A DNA stretch of 6,250 nucleotides from Bacteroidales bacterium (lineage in GTDB: Bacteria; Bacteroidota; Bacteroidia; Bacteroidales; WCHB1-69). A program made the position numbers and the translations under genes. This document shows, in pieces, positions 1 to 6,230 of the stretch. Below the pieces are notes generated by a model. That model had not been told where the DNA came from. It saw only the letters and a list, made by a program, of their open reading frames with translations, and did no database searches. The first letter of the stretch is position 1; each line of letters starts with the position of its first letter. The stretch lies in NCBI GenBank assembly GCA_017618435.1, contig JAFZUH010000270.1, positions 1 to 6,250 on the forward strand, given 5' to 3'.

Positions 1-186
1 GATAAGCCGTTGCACTTCTTACGCAATAAACACCTACCGAAGAAGTATCCGCAAAGGTTTCTACAAATTGAATATTGTTTCTACTTCTCACATACAAGTT
101 GTTGGCATCACCGCTAACCGTATTGTTGATAAGTTTCATGCTACCGCCTACTTTCACTACTTTCAACGCCGTGTAGTCACCAGCAT
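1..186 (-). other. Exit from the second beta-helix (residues 1975-2036)
   Basis: After the last recognisable coil (K-G-G-G-V-F-V-N-D, from residue 1964) the GG[G/A] periodicity stops. The visible tail includes V-G-G-S-M-K-L-I-N-N-T-V, N-N-L-Y-V, I-Q-F-V-E-T-F and S-S-V-G-V-Y. A 'KLINNT...NNLYV' strand pair followed by a new strand is consistent with a terminal coil or a further, different beta domain. The frame stays open at base 1, so more protein follows. Confidence 0.5.
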
Positions 187-3100
187 TCTGTACATCGTTT
201 ACAAACACGCCACCGCCCTTGCTGCCTGCCGTATTGTTTTGGATATTGGTATTACGCAAATCCAAAGCAGCAATATTGGTATAGATACCACCACCATTGC
301 CATCTGCCGTATTGTAAGCGATGCTTGGAGCCTTTGTAAAGGTTACCGTTCCGCCTGCGATATACATACCACCACCATCTGCAGCACTATTAGCATTACC
401 TGAACTACCTATATTACTTGGATTTGTACTAAAGATAAGACCGCCACCATTTAAATATATAGCACCACCATTGACCGAGGCCGTATTGTTTGCAAAATTG
501 GCTCCATTAAATGTTGTTGTTCCAGTATTAACATATATTCCGCCACCATTGGCTGCCTGATTATTAGACAAAGTAAAACCTGAAGCGGGACTTAAGGCTT
601 TTGCCGTATAGATACCACCGCCGTTACCGCTTGTGGCTTTGTTATATGTAATTGTTGGATTCTTTGTCCAAGTCAAGGTACCTGTACTTGAACCGAAATA
701 AATACCGCCACCATCTCTTGAGGCTTCATTATACGAAATAGTGGGAGCCTTGGTAAAAGTTACATTACCGCTATTGACATATATACCCGCTCCATCTTGG
801 GCTTGATTCTTGTATGAAGAAGAGCCACCTATTGTCATAGTAGTAGCATTAAAAACAAGTGTTCCTCCATCCACATAAATGCCACCACCTATTCCGTTTG
901 TTGCTGTATTAGTACGGATATAGGTTGTTCCGTTTAATGTCGTAGTTCCGCTCTTGATATACAAACCTCCGCCATTACCACTTGTAGCAGTATTTGCAGT
1001 AACTGTTATGGCTGATGGACTTATATTAGCCGCTACATACATACCGCCACCATTAGCAGCCGTATTATTAGAAAGAGTTAATTGATAAGTACCACCTCTT
1101 GTTCCACCTGCCCAATACACTCCGCCACCATTGCCCGTGGCGGTATTGTATGAAATGGTTGAGGCAACAGAAACAGTTAATGTTCCTGCACTGATATAGA
1201 TACCACCACCATTACCGCTTGCTTCATTATATTTAATATTAGGATTTTTAGCAAATGTTACTGTACCTCCTGCCATATATATCCCCGCTCCATTTGTCGC
1301 CATATTGGCATTACCCGAACCGCCTACGGTGCTTGCCGTAGTGGCAAAGGTAAGTGTACCACTATTTACATAGATACCACCACCATTAGCGGTTGCTATG
1401 TTTTTTGTAATACTTGCATTATTTAATGTACAATTAGCATTGACATATATTCCACCACCATTGGCCGCCTCATTATTAGACAAGGTAAAACCTGAACCCG
1501 GACTTATGGCTTTTGCCGTATAAATACCGCCACCATTACCGCTCGTAGCTTTGTTATATTCAATCGTTGGATTCTGTGTCCAAGTCAAGGTGCCTGTACC
1601 TGAACCGAAATAAATACCGCCTCCATCGCCTGAGGCTTCATTGTATTTAATATTTGGAGCGATAGTAAAGGTAACTGCTCCGCTCCTATAATAGATACCC
1701 GCTCCATTAACAGCCTCATTTTTATCCAAAGCTGATGTGCCACCTATGGTACTTGTCGCAGTGGCAAAGATTAATGTGCCTCCATAGACATATATGCCAC
1801 CTCCATTGCCGCCACTACCGGCATTACTTATTGCCTTATTAGTTTTAATATTGGCTGCGTTAAATGTAGTTGTATTAGAAGAAATATAAATACCTCCGCC
1901 ATTATTTGCCTCATTGGCACTTATTTCGGTACCAGAAGCAAAATTTATTGTACCCTTTGTATAAACCCCACCTCCATCACTAGAAGCAACATTATGAGAA
2001 ATGACTGGAGCTACAGTAACTGTAACCGTACCACCATTGACATACAAACCCGCTCCATCTACTGCTGTGTTTTTATCTGCAGAAGATGAACCACCTATAG
2101 TATTTGTTCCTGAGGCAAAAGTAAACGTACCGCCATACACATAGATACCTCCACCATTGGTTTTGGCTTCATTACTTTTGACGGCTGATCCTTTCAATGT
2201 AAGTGTTCCTGCTTTTTGAAAAATGCCTCCTCCATCAGTTTTTGCATAGTTATTACTTATAATTACATTATTATTAAAAGTAAGGCTACTATTATTATAG
2301 ACACCTCCGCCTTGGGCTTCGGAATGATTTCCATCTATCGTAGTTGCCCCCGAAAAAGTGGTTGTAGCATTATTATAAACTCCACCACCATAATAAGAGG
2401 TATATGACTGATAATTATTTGTAATATTAATAGTACCGCCATAATTACAAGTACCGCTATGATTATAAATACCGCCACCACTATAATATGAGCCATTATC
2501 ATCAATTGTCATTGTACCTTTACAATCAACGGTGCCATTAATATTATAAATGCCACCACCGCCATATTTTCCACTATCTCCGCTTATGGTTATATTGCCC
2601 CAACAAGTAAGTGTGGCAGCAGTAACCCCATCACTACTTATTTGCAAACCACCACCCGTATTTGCTATATTATCTGATATAATCAAATTTCTTGCATTAC
2701 CGGATGCACCTATGGTTATCGTTCCCAAGGTATCAAAGATACCACCACCTTTTCCATAATAGTGGTAGAATGATGATGGCCCCATTCTTGTTGCATTATT
2801 GCTGACAGTCATATTTCCGCCTGTACAATTAATGGATCCACCATAGTTGTATATGCCCGCTCCATGACCTTGTGTTGTATTATTAGATATGCTTACATTG
2901 CCTCCTGTAAAACTGAGTGTTCCCATATTGTAAATACCGGCACCTCCTCTAAATATATAGGAAGTACTGACACTTGGTTTAGTAGTAGTATTGTTATTTA
3001 TATCAACCGTACTGGCAAAAGCAATAGGATTGGCCTCTACATACAATCCGCCACCTATGGTATCGGCAGTATTACCTTGAATGGTTATTGCTTGAGAAAA

Positions 3101-6100
3101 TGTAGTTGTATAACTATTGCTATAACCCTTGTAGAAAATACCGCCACCTCTGCCTGAAGCCGTATTCTCGCTTATCCTTGCAATATTTCCTAAAGTTTTT
3201 GCCCCTGTAGTATTAACCTCACAATATATACCACCACCATAGGTTGCCATATTTTTATTTATGACAATATTTGCCTTACTATTATCTGTTATAGTTCCAT
3301 TGGCAAAAAACAATCCGCCACCATTGGTAGCCTCATTCCCTTCCAACCGTAAGCCGTTGGTGATATCCTCTCCCGTTACCGTCAGTGTACCGCCATCCAT
3401 ATAGATGGCTCCACCATCACCTGAATTAGCACAATTTTGTATCGTACAATTGTTCATAGAAACCGTTCCTGCTACTTGCAACATGGCTTTGGTAGCCGTA
3501 TAATTATTCTTATTGCCGTCTAAAATAATATCTGATATATTTAATGTACCTGCAACACTATTAATATATCCGGTAGCAATAGCACGACAGCCTGTACGCT
3601 GAGTTCCACTTGTGTTGCTGACCACATTAATGGTTATGTTTTTATCTATGGTGGCGGTAGTGCCTATAGAAGCATCGCCACTTAGGGTAAGTGTATAAGG
3701 TGACCCGGAAACACCTGTAGTGTTACATGCATTTATCGCTTCGGCAAGATCCATATAGCCATTTGTCCCATCTGAAATAGTCGCCACATATTCATAAGCC
3801 CCCATACGAGTTGGGGTTAAACGGGATATGCCCTTAATATCTTTGTCTACTCCACTTACTTGAGAAACTTTTATATCACTATTATTATTACTTATATTTG
3901 CATTAGCAGAAATATTGGTAAACAACGGCAATTGATTGATAGAATTGGCATCTTGCCCACTTGCCGTCTGCCATGCCGCCAATGTAGTTGCCTGTACTGA
4001 TGTAGAGCATGCTCCGAGATAAGTGCCTGTTGTGTAATAATCATTATAATCCAATGTTACACCTGCAGGAAATGTTGCTTTATCTACATAAACTGCATAA
4101 AGTGTACTAGAACCTGAACTAGCATAAAAAATATTGTTTTTTACAACAGCATTATATGTTGCACTAGAATTCGAAATACATAAAGCATAACCATTCGCCC
4201 CCGTACTAGCAAAATAAACGGTATTATGGTAAATATCTGCTTTAACATACTCGATACTGACACCACCATAAAAACCACCATTCCCGATTTTAATAATCTC
4301 ATTATTAGCAACTAAAGCATTAGATGCGGCTCCTGTTGAACTCGTATTCAAATACTTCAACATTATTCCACCATCAACTACTATCGGGGCGTCTGGGTTG
4401 ATATAGGTTATTTTATTCCCAATAATTTCCCCTTCAACTAAACAAGGATAAGTAGTAGAACCAGAAACCGCTATACCATAATTGCTAGACCTTGCATTAG
4501 GACCAATATTAGTTGAAATTACATTGCCAGCTATCTTATCTACAGCACCACAAGAACTAATATAAATACCTTTCCTATAAAAATTGTTTATTGTATTATT
4601 TTCTATAGTGATACGGCTTGCATTGGTCTTGAGTTTTGTTGTACTCGGATTATAGTAAGTAATAAAAATACTTTCACATCCATTGTTTATAGTATTGTTC
4701 TTGATACGCAAATCACCCCATTGGGTAGCACTAGAAGAACCTGAATAAGAAATACCACGAGAAGTAGTAGTAGTAGATACTGGCAGATTGATAATACAAT
4801 TGCTTATTTCTACATTATAACAAGGTCCCGTAAATTCAATAGCGGGAGCATCAGAAGCGGTGGTAAGTGTCAAATCTTTGACGGTAACATTGTAATTGTT
4901 GTCCATTACAATTACATTGGTGTCTGTAGCAATGGTAACATCAGCCGCATCGCCTGTAGCGGAAGTCAGGACAATAATATCTTCATTTGTCCAAACGTTG
5001 TTGGCAAAATCCATACGTCCCAATCCTGCATGTGTGCCTGTCTGCATTTGTATGGTCCAAGTGCCATGGGTTGTTACATCACAAAATTGTATGTTTCTAA
5101 AAAATTTGTTAAGTGTTGCATAATCACCTGTCGGTCCTATTGTGTAAGTCCCTGGAGATAAGGATCCTCCATTCCCTACAACAAGAATATTCAAGGTATC
5201 ATCGTAAGTTATCAAGTCAGCCTCCCCATTGGGATTTTCCACCCATACCTTAATGGAATCCACATCGCCGGCAGCAAGTGCAAAAGACGGAAGGGTTACG
5301 TTATCTTCAGCATCTCGGGTTAAATTACCTATATAACTATAAGAAACTGGACTACCCCCATTGATGGAATATTTGATGGTACAATTCAAATTATTAGAAC
5401 CCTTGTTTTGAATGGTTACATTTATAGTATATGACCTGGGCGTAAGACTTGCCATATCTGCAGGAGAATTTATGCTATTCAAAGATACCGAATTGGGCAA
5501 ATATGTCCTATTAAATCTTGTTAATGGACGAGATGTTGTCGTTTGCGTTGCTTCACAGTCCTCCAAAGTAGCACCTGTCTTATAAGAAGCCAATTTAGAT
5601 GCAGTAGGAACAGATTGATACCAGTTTTTACTGGTTTGCGTAGTACCGTTCCCCTTGTTTAACCAATACACCACCAATCCTTTCCCTGATGCCACAGTAA
5701 AAGGACTTGTAAAAGTGATGTCAAGCCATTCGTCTTTAGCCATGGCAGGAACAGTACTGGACCAGACCAGTTGAGCACCATAAGTGGTAGGATCTGTCGA
5801 TACTGCAACAGCAGACAAAGTTGTTGTATCCGATAAATCTACTGCTAATACATAAACGCTTTGGTTGGCAAACGAAGCCGTACAAGCAGTCGCAGTTTTA
5901 AAGGCCATACCATAAATGGTGCTACCGCCCACCTCTGCCGCTGTATAAAGCATTCTTGTATAAGAATATTTTGCACCTCGATACATTGGAGCATAAACAG
6001 AACCCGCTATTGTTTGAGTAGGATCGTATAAACACACATCCGTTGTCTGTGCCTTACTCCATTGTAATAAAACCAATAAACTGAAAAATAACAATATCGA

Positions 6101-6109
6101 CTTTTTCAT
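1..6109 (-). CDS. Giant secreted beta-helix surface protein with Pmp-like repeats (partial, C-terminus outside window)
   Basis: I translated one continuous minus-strand frame of 2036 codons by hand and found no stop or frameshift; it is cut by the left edge. The start is the ATG at 6107-6109: it begins a textbook signal peptide (MKKSILLFFSLLVLLQ), there is no upstream in-frame ATG, and an in-frame TAA lies at 6149-6151. Domain order by residue: signal peptide 1-20, beta-sandwich 21-205, CARDB-like 206-311, first parallel beta-helix 314-774, linker/cap 775-895, second beta-helix of 38 GG[G/A] coils 896-1975, then the start of a new segment. Composition is rich in Gly, Asn, Thr, Ser and Ala and poor in Cys, typical of an exported repeat protein. 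I see no catalytic motif. By family resemblance it is probably a cell-surface or secreted adhesin-like protein of a Bacteroidota species; the ligand is unknown. Type IX export is an inference, because the C-terminal sorting domain that would prove it is not in the window. No co-transcribed neighbour is visible. Confidence 0.95.
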   Translation of the reverse strand, partial: MKKSILLFFSLLVLLQWSKAQTTDVCLYDPTQTIAGSVYAPMYRGAKYSYTRMLYTAAEVGGSTIYGMAFKTATACTASFANQSVYVLAVDLSDTTTLSAVAVSTDPTTYGAQLVWSSTVPAMAKDEWLDITFTSPFTVASGKGLVVYWLNKGNGTTQTSKNWYQSVPTASKLASYKTGATLEDCEATQTTTSRPLTRFNRTYLPNSVSLNSINSPADMASLTPRSYTINVTIQNKGSNNLNCTIKYSINGGSPVSYSYIGNLTRDAEDNVTLPSFALAAGDVDSIKVWVENPNGEADLITYDDTLNILVVGNGGSLSPGTYTIGPTGDYATLNKFFRNIQFCDVTTHGTWTIQMQTGTHAGLGRMDFANNVWTNEDIIVLTSATGDAADVTIATDTNVIVMDNNYNVTVKDLTLTTASDAPAIEFTGPCYNVEISNCIINLPVSTTTTSRGISYSGSSSATQWGDLRIKNNTINNGCESIFITYYNPSTTKLKTNASRITIENNTINNFYRKGIYISSCGAVDKIAGNVISTNIGPNARSSNYGIAVSGSTTYPCLVEGEIIGNKITYINPDAPIVVDGGIMLKYLNTSSTGAASNALVANNEIIKIGNGGFYGGVSIEYVKADIYHNTVYFASTGANGYALCISNSSATYNAVVKNNIFYASSGSSTLYAVYVDKATFPAGVTLDYNDYYTTGTYLGACSTSVQATTLAAWQTASGQDANSINQLPLFTNISANANISNNNSDIKVSQVSGVDKDIKGISRLTPTRMGAYEYVATISDGTNGYMDLAEAINACNTTGVSGSPYTLTLSGDASIGTTATIDKNITINVVSNTSGTQRTGCRAIATGYINSVAGTLNISDIILDGNKNNYTATKAMLQVAGTVSMNNCTIQNCANSGDGGAIYMDGGTLTVTGEDITNGLRLEGNEATNGGGLFFANGTITDNSKANIVINKNMATYGGGIYCEVNTTGAKTLGNIARISENTASGRGGGIFYKGYSNSYTTTFSQAITIQGNTADTIGGGLYVEANPIAFASTVDINNNTTTKPSVSTSYIFRGGAGIYNMGTLSFTGGNVSISNNTTQGHGAGIYNYGGSINCTGGNMTVSNNATRMGPSSFYHYYGKGGGIFDTLGTITIGASGNARNLIISDNIANTGGGLQISSDGVTAATLTCWGNITISGDSGKYGGGGIYNINGTVDCKGTMTIDDNGSYYSGGGIYNHSGTCNYGGTINITNNYQSYTSYYGGGVYNNATTTFSGATTIDGNHSEAQGGGVYNNSSLTFNNNVIISNNYAKTDGGGIFQKAGTLTLKGSAVKSNEAKTNGGGIYVYGGTFTFASGTNTIGGSSSADKNTAVDGAGLYVNGGTVTVTVAPVISHNVASSDGGGVYTKGTINFASGTEISANEANNGGGIYISSNTTTFNAANIKTNKAISNAGSGGNGGGIYVYGGTLIFATATSTIGGTSALDKNEAVNGAGIYYRSGAVTFTIAPNIKYNEASGDGGGIYFGSGTGTLTWTQNPTIEYNKATSGNGGGIYTAKAISPGSGFTLSNNEAANGGGIYVNANCTLNNASITKNIATANGGGIYVNSGTLTFATTASTVGGSGNANMATNGAGIYMAGGTVTFAKNPNIKYNEASGNGGGIYISAGTLTVSVASTISYNTATGNGGGVYWAGGTRGGTYQLTLSNNTAANGGGMYVAANISPSAITVTANTATSGNGGGLYIKSGTTTLNGTTYIRTNTATNGIGGGIYVDGGTLVFNATTMTIGGSSSYKNQAQDGAGIYVNSGNVTFTKAPTISYNEASRDGGGIYFGSSTGTLTWTKNPTITYNKATSGNGGGIYTAKALSPASGFTLSNNQAANGGGIYVNTGTTTFNGANFANNTASVNGGAIYLNGGGLIFSTNPSNIGSSGNANSAADGGGMYIAGGTVTFTKAPSIAYNTADGNGGGIYTNIAALDLRNTNIQNNTAGSKGGGVFVNDVQNAGDYTALKVVKVGGSMKLINNTVSGDANNLYVRSRNNIQFVETFADTSSVGVYCVRSATAY
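527..796 (-). repeat. Long direct repeat, copy B (residues 1772-1861)
   Basis: This is the partner of the copy at 1439-1708. The 14 differing residues are scattered and mostly at positions expected on the helix surface (for example Tyr-Arg to Val-Asn after GAGIY, Gln to Lys and Glu to Thr in the T-W-T...N-P-T-I coil), while the Gly/Asn framework is unchanged. The pattern fits duplication of a super-unit of about 304 residues (about 11 coils) followed by divergence. The flanking coils also correspond, at offsets of 304-309 residues. Confidence 0.9.
1439..1708 (-). repeat. Long direct repeat, copy A (residues 1468-1557)
   Basis: This 270-bp segment encodes three and a bit coils from N-G-A-G-I-Y to G-G-G-I-Y-V-N. 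It aligns without any indel to 527-796, exactly 912 bp away: 76 of 90 residues are identical by direct count. The DNA is also close, roughly 85-90% by eye over 1453-1647. Shared landmarks are Y-N-E-A-S, F-G-S-x-T-G-T-L-T-W-T, Y-N-K-A-T-S-G-N and I-Y-T-A-K-A. Both copies keep frame. Confidence 0.9.
3425..3787 (-). other. Linker and N-terminal cap of the second beta-helix (about residues 775-895)
   Basis: Directly after the GAYEY ending comes a new module start: M-D-L-A-E-A-I-N-A-C-N (786-796), an amphipathic helix of the kind that caps parallel beta-helices ('L..AI..A' style). It is followed by T-A-T-I-D-K-N-I-T-I-N-V and L-N-I-S-D-I-I-L-D-G-N-K strands. The latter resembles the 'L-T-I-x-x-L-T-L-D-G-N' entry coil that precedes GGAIY repeats in Pmp-like proteins. 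The restart of a capped helix right after a complete one suggests two originally separate beta-helix proteins joined in one chain. Confidence 0.6.
3788..5170 (-). other. First right-handed parallel beta-helix domain (about residues 314-774)
   Basis: The domain opens with G-T-Y-T-I-G-P-T-G-D-Y-A-T-L-N (320-334); a 'GTYTIG...DYATL' entry strand is frequent before beta-helices in Bacteroidota secreted proteins. The body shows irregular PbH1/NosD-type coils with repeated I-x-N-N-x-I (for example L-R-I-K-N-N-T-I-N-N and I-T-I-E-N-N-T-I-N-N), as expected for Asn ladders. Toward the end come L-D-Y-N-D-Y-Y-T-T-G (686-695), S-G-Q-D-A-N-S-I (717-724) and the closing signature D-I-K-G-I-S-R-L-T-P-T-R-M-G-A-Y-E-Y (757-774). 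The last is a variant of the common 'DIDG..R...DIGA.E[FY]' ending of such domains. Carbohydrate-active beta-helices share this fold, but I do not see pectate-lyase-type catalytic residues, so an enzymatic role is not supported. Confidence 0.8.
5177..5494 (-). other. CARDB-like Ig-fold domain (residues 206-311)
   Basis: Key segments are S-Y-T-I-N-V-T-I-Q-N-K-G (about 222-233), a following strand with Y-S-I-N-G-G, and A-A-G-D-V-D-S-I-K-V-W-V-E-N-P-N-G-E (about 279-296), ending D-D-T-L-N (303-307). The order 'V-x-[IV]-x-N-x-G', then '[IV]-N-G', then 'G...D...V-W-V-x-x-P-N-G-x-x-D...D-D' matches the CARDB/Ig-like adhesion modules common in bacterial surface proteins. The role is probably structural, linking the N-terminal sandwich to the first beta-helix. 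Confidence 0.65.
5495..6049 (-). other. N-terminal beta-sandwich domain (residues 21-205)
   Basis: This is a domain of about 185 residues rich in alternating beta strands. Visible landmarks are S-T-I-Y-G-M-A-F-K (63-71), W-L-D-I-T-F-T-S-P-F (128-137) and K-G-L-V-V-Y-W (143-149). The pattern of an 'I-x-G-[MI]-A-F' strand, then a 'W...I-T-[FL]...P-F' strand, then 'G-L-[VL]-V' recalls the jelly-roll-like domain found at the N-terminus of many Bacteroidota secreted multidomain proteins. I cannot name a Pfam family with certainty. It may bind carbohydrate or act as a spacer; nothing in the sequence decides this. Confidence 0.6.
6050..6109 (-). other. Signal peptide (residues 1-20)
   Basis: The N-terminus has two lysines (residues 2-3), a hydrophobic core of Ile/Leu/Phe/Val (5-15), and a short polar stretch ending S-K-A before Q21. 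Small residues at -3 (Ser18) and -1 (Ala20) fit signal peptidase I cleavage after Ala20. There is no Cys just after the core, so it is not a lipoprotein signal. It directs Sec-dependent export to the periplasm, from where a further system would carry the protein to the surface. Confidence 0.9.
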
Positions 6110-6156
6110 ATCTTTATATATTTTATAATCGTGAAAATTTTCTGTGATTTACAATA

Positions 6157-6169
6157 TCCCTAAAAGGGA
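6157..6169. other. Short inverted repeat TCCCT-AAA-AGGGA
   Basis: A perfect 5-bp stem with a 3-base loop lies 48 bp before the start codon, between the TTTG tandem and the A/T-rich leader. It is too short to call a terminator; it may be an operator half-site pair or chance. Confidence 0.35.
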
Positions 6170-6206
6170 CAAACAAACAAATGCCCGACAAATAGGCTAC
6201 CGCCAC

Positions 6207-6230
6207 GTAGGAGAAACAAGTTTTTCCTAC
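6207..6230. other. Inverted repeat / hairpin in the upstream region
   Basis: GTAGGA (6207-6212) pairs with TCCTAC (6225-6230), and the inner AAA/TTT extends this to a 10-bp stem around a CAAG loop. There is one G-T pair in the plus-strand RNA, which is an A-C mismatch in the minus-strand RNA. No T-tract follows on either strand, so a classic terminator is not supported. On the coding strand the downstream arm CTAC (6207-6210) can instead pair with GTAG (6197-6200), giving a small alternative hairpin. Confidence 0.5.

Larger units (their letters stand above)
362..2101 (-). repeat. Five-copy block signature T-I-G-G...G-A-G-I-Y
   Basis: A distinct sub-motif recurs inside the second helix at 2042-2101, 1691-1750, 1277-1330, 779-835 and 362-415 (18-20 residues each). 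The form is [T/N]-[I/V]-G-[G/S]-[S/T]-x(2-4)-[K/N]-x-[K/N/S/M]-x-A-x-[D/N]-G-[A/G]-G-[I/L/M]-Y. Each is preceded by a T-[F/I/L]-x-F-type strand. Four of the five are followed by a G-x-V-T-[F/V]-T-x-A-P-x-I-type or closely similar strand; the third has V-T-F-A-K-N-P. The spacing between GAG cores is 117, 138, 166 and 139 residues. It marks the start of blocks of 4-6 coils and is absent from coils 1-14. The fifth copy has drifted (I-G-S-S and GGGMY). Confidence 0.8.
187..3424 (-). repeat. Second beta-helix: 38 Pmp-like GG[G/A] coils (about residues 896-1975)
   Basis: The segment is built of coils of 25-38 residues (mean about 29) with consensus I-x-x-N-x-A-x-x-x-G-G-[GA]-[IVLM]-[YF]. The first residue of each three-residue GGG, GGA or GAG core (or its equivalent) is at 899, 930, 958, 988, 1019, 1055, 1083, 1121, 1152, 1183, 1211, 1241, 1267, 1293, 1319, 1352, 1379, 1404, 1436, 1469, 1496, 1526, 1551, 1576, 1607, 1634, 1661, 1687, 1713, 1741, 1773, 1800, 1830, 1855, 1881, 1912, 1939 and 1965. 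The first is GGAIY, close to the chlamydial Pmp 'GGA[ILV]' motif. Coils of this type stack as a parallel beta-helix with Asn and Gly at the turns; at the usual rise per coil (about 0.48 nm) 38 coils would give a rod near 18 nm. Longer coils carry loop insertions, such as P-S-S-F-Y-H-Y-Y (1111-1118). The family is known mainly for adhesion and surface display; the actual partner here is unknown. Confidence 0.85.

Noticed and set aside
68..560. Plus-strand open frames at 68-403 and 321-560
   Set aside because: They lie antisense to the Pmp-like repeats; their repeated Pro-Pro-Pro and Thr/Ile-rich text is the shadow of the glycine-rich coils. They have no independent start context or family resemblance.
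2216..3157. Plus-strand open frames at 2216-2407, 2550-2759 and 2864-3157
   Set aside because: They are antisense shadows of the giant gene: short, low-complexity, and without a recognisable domain.
187..3424. CRISPR-like periodic repeats
   Set aside because: The periodic 'accaccacc' spacing (75-114 bp) is imperfect and always in the codon frame encoding GGG; there are no constant repeats with unique spacers.
4896..5123. Plus-strand open frame at 4896-5123
   Set aside because: It lies fully inside the first beta-helix coding region in antisense and has no supporting features.
3788..5170. Polysaccharide lyase or other enzyme assignment for the first beta-helix
   Set aside because: The fold is shared with such enzymes, but I could not see a conserved catalytic arrangement, and the motifs fit generic secreted beta-helix proteins.
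1..6109. Pseudogene or frameshift in the giant gene
   Set aside because: All 2036 codons were read in one frame with domain motifs in register throughout; no stop or frame change was found.
6207..6230. Intrinsic terminator of a neighbouring gene
   Set aside because: The stem is plausible, but neither strand has a T-tract after it and no gene end is visible in the window; kept only as an inverted repeat.
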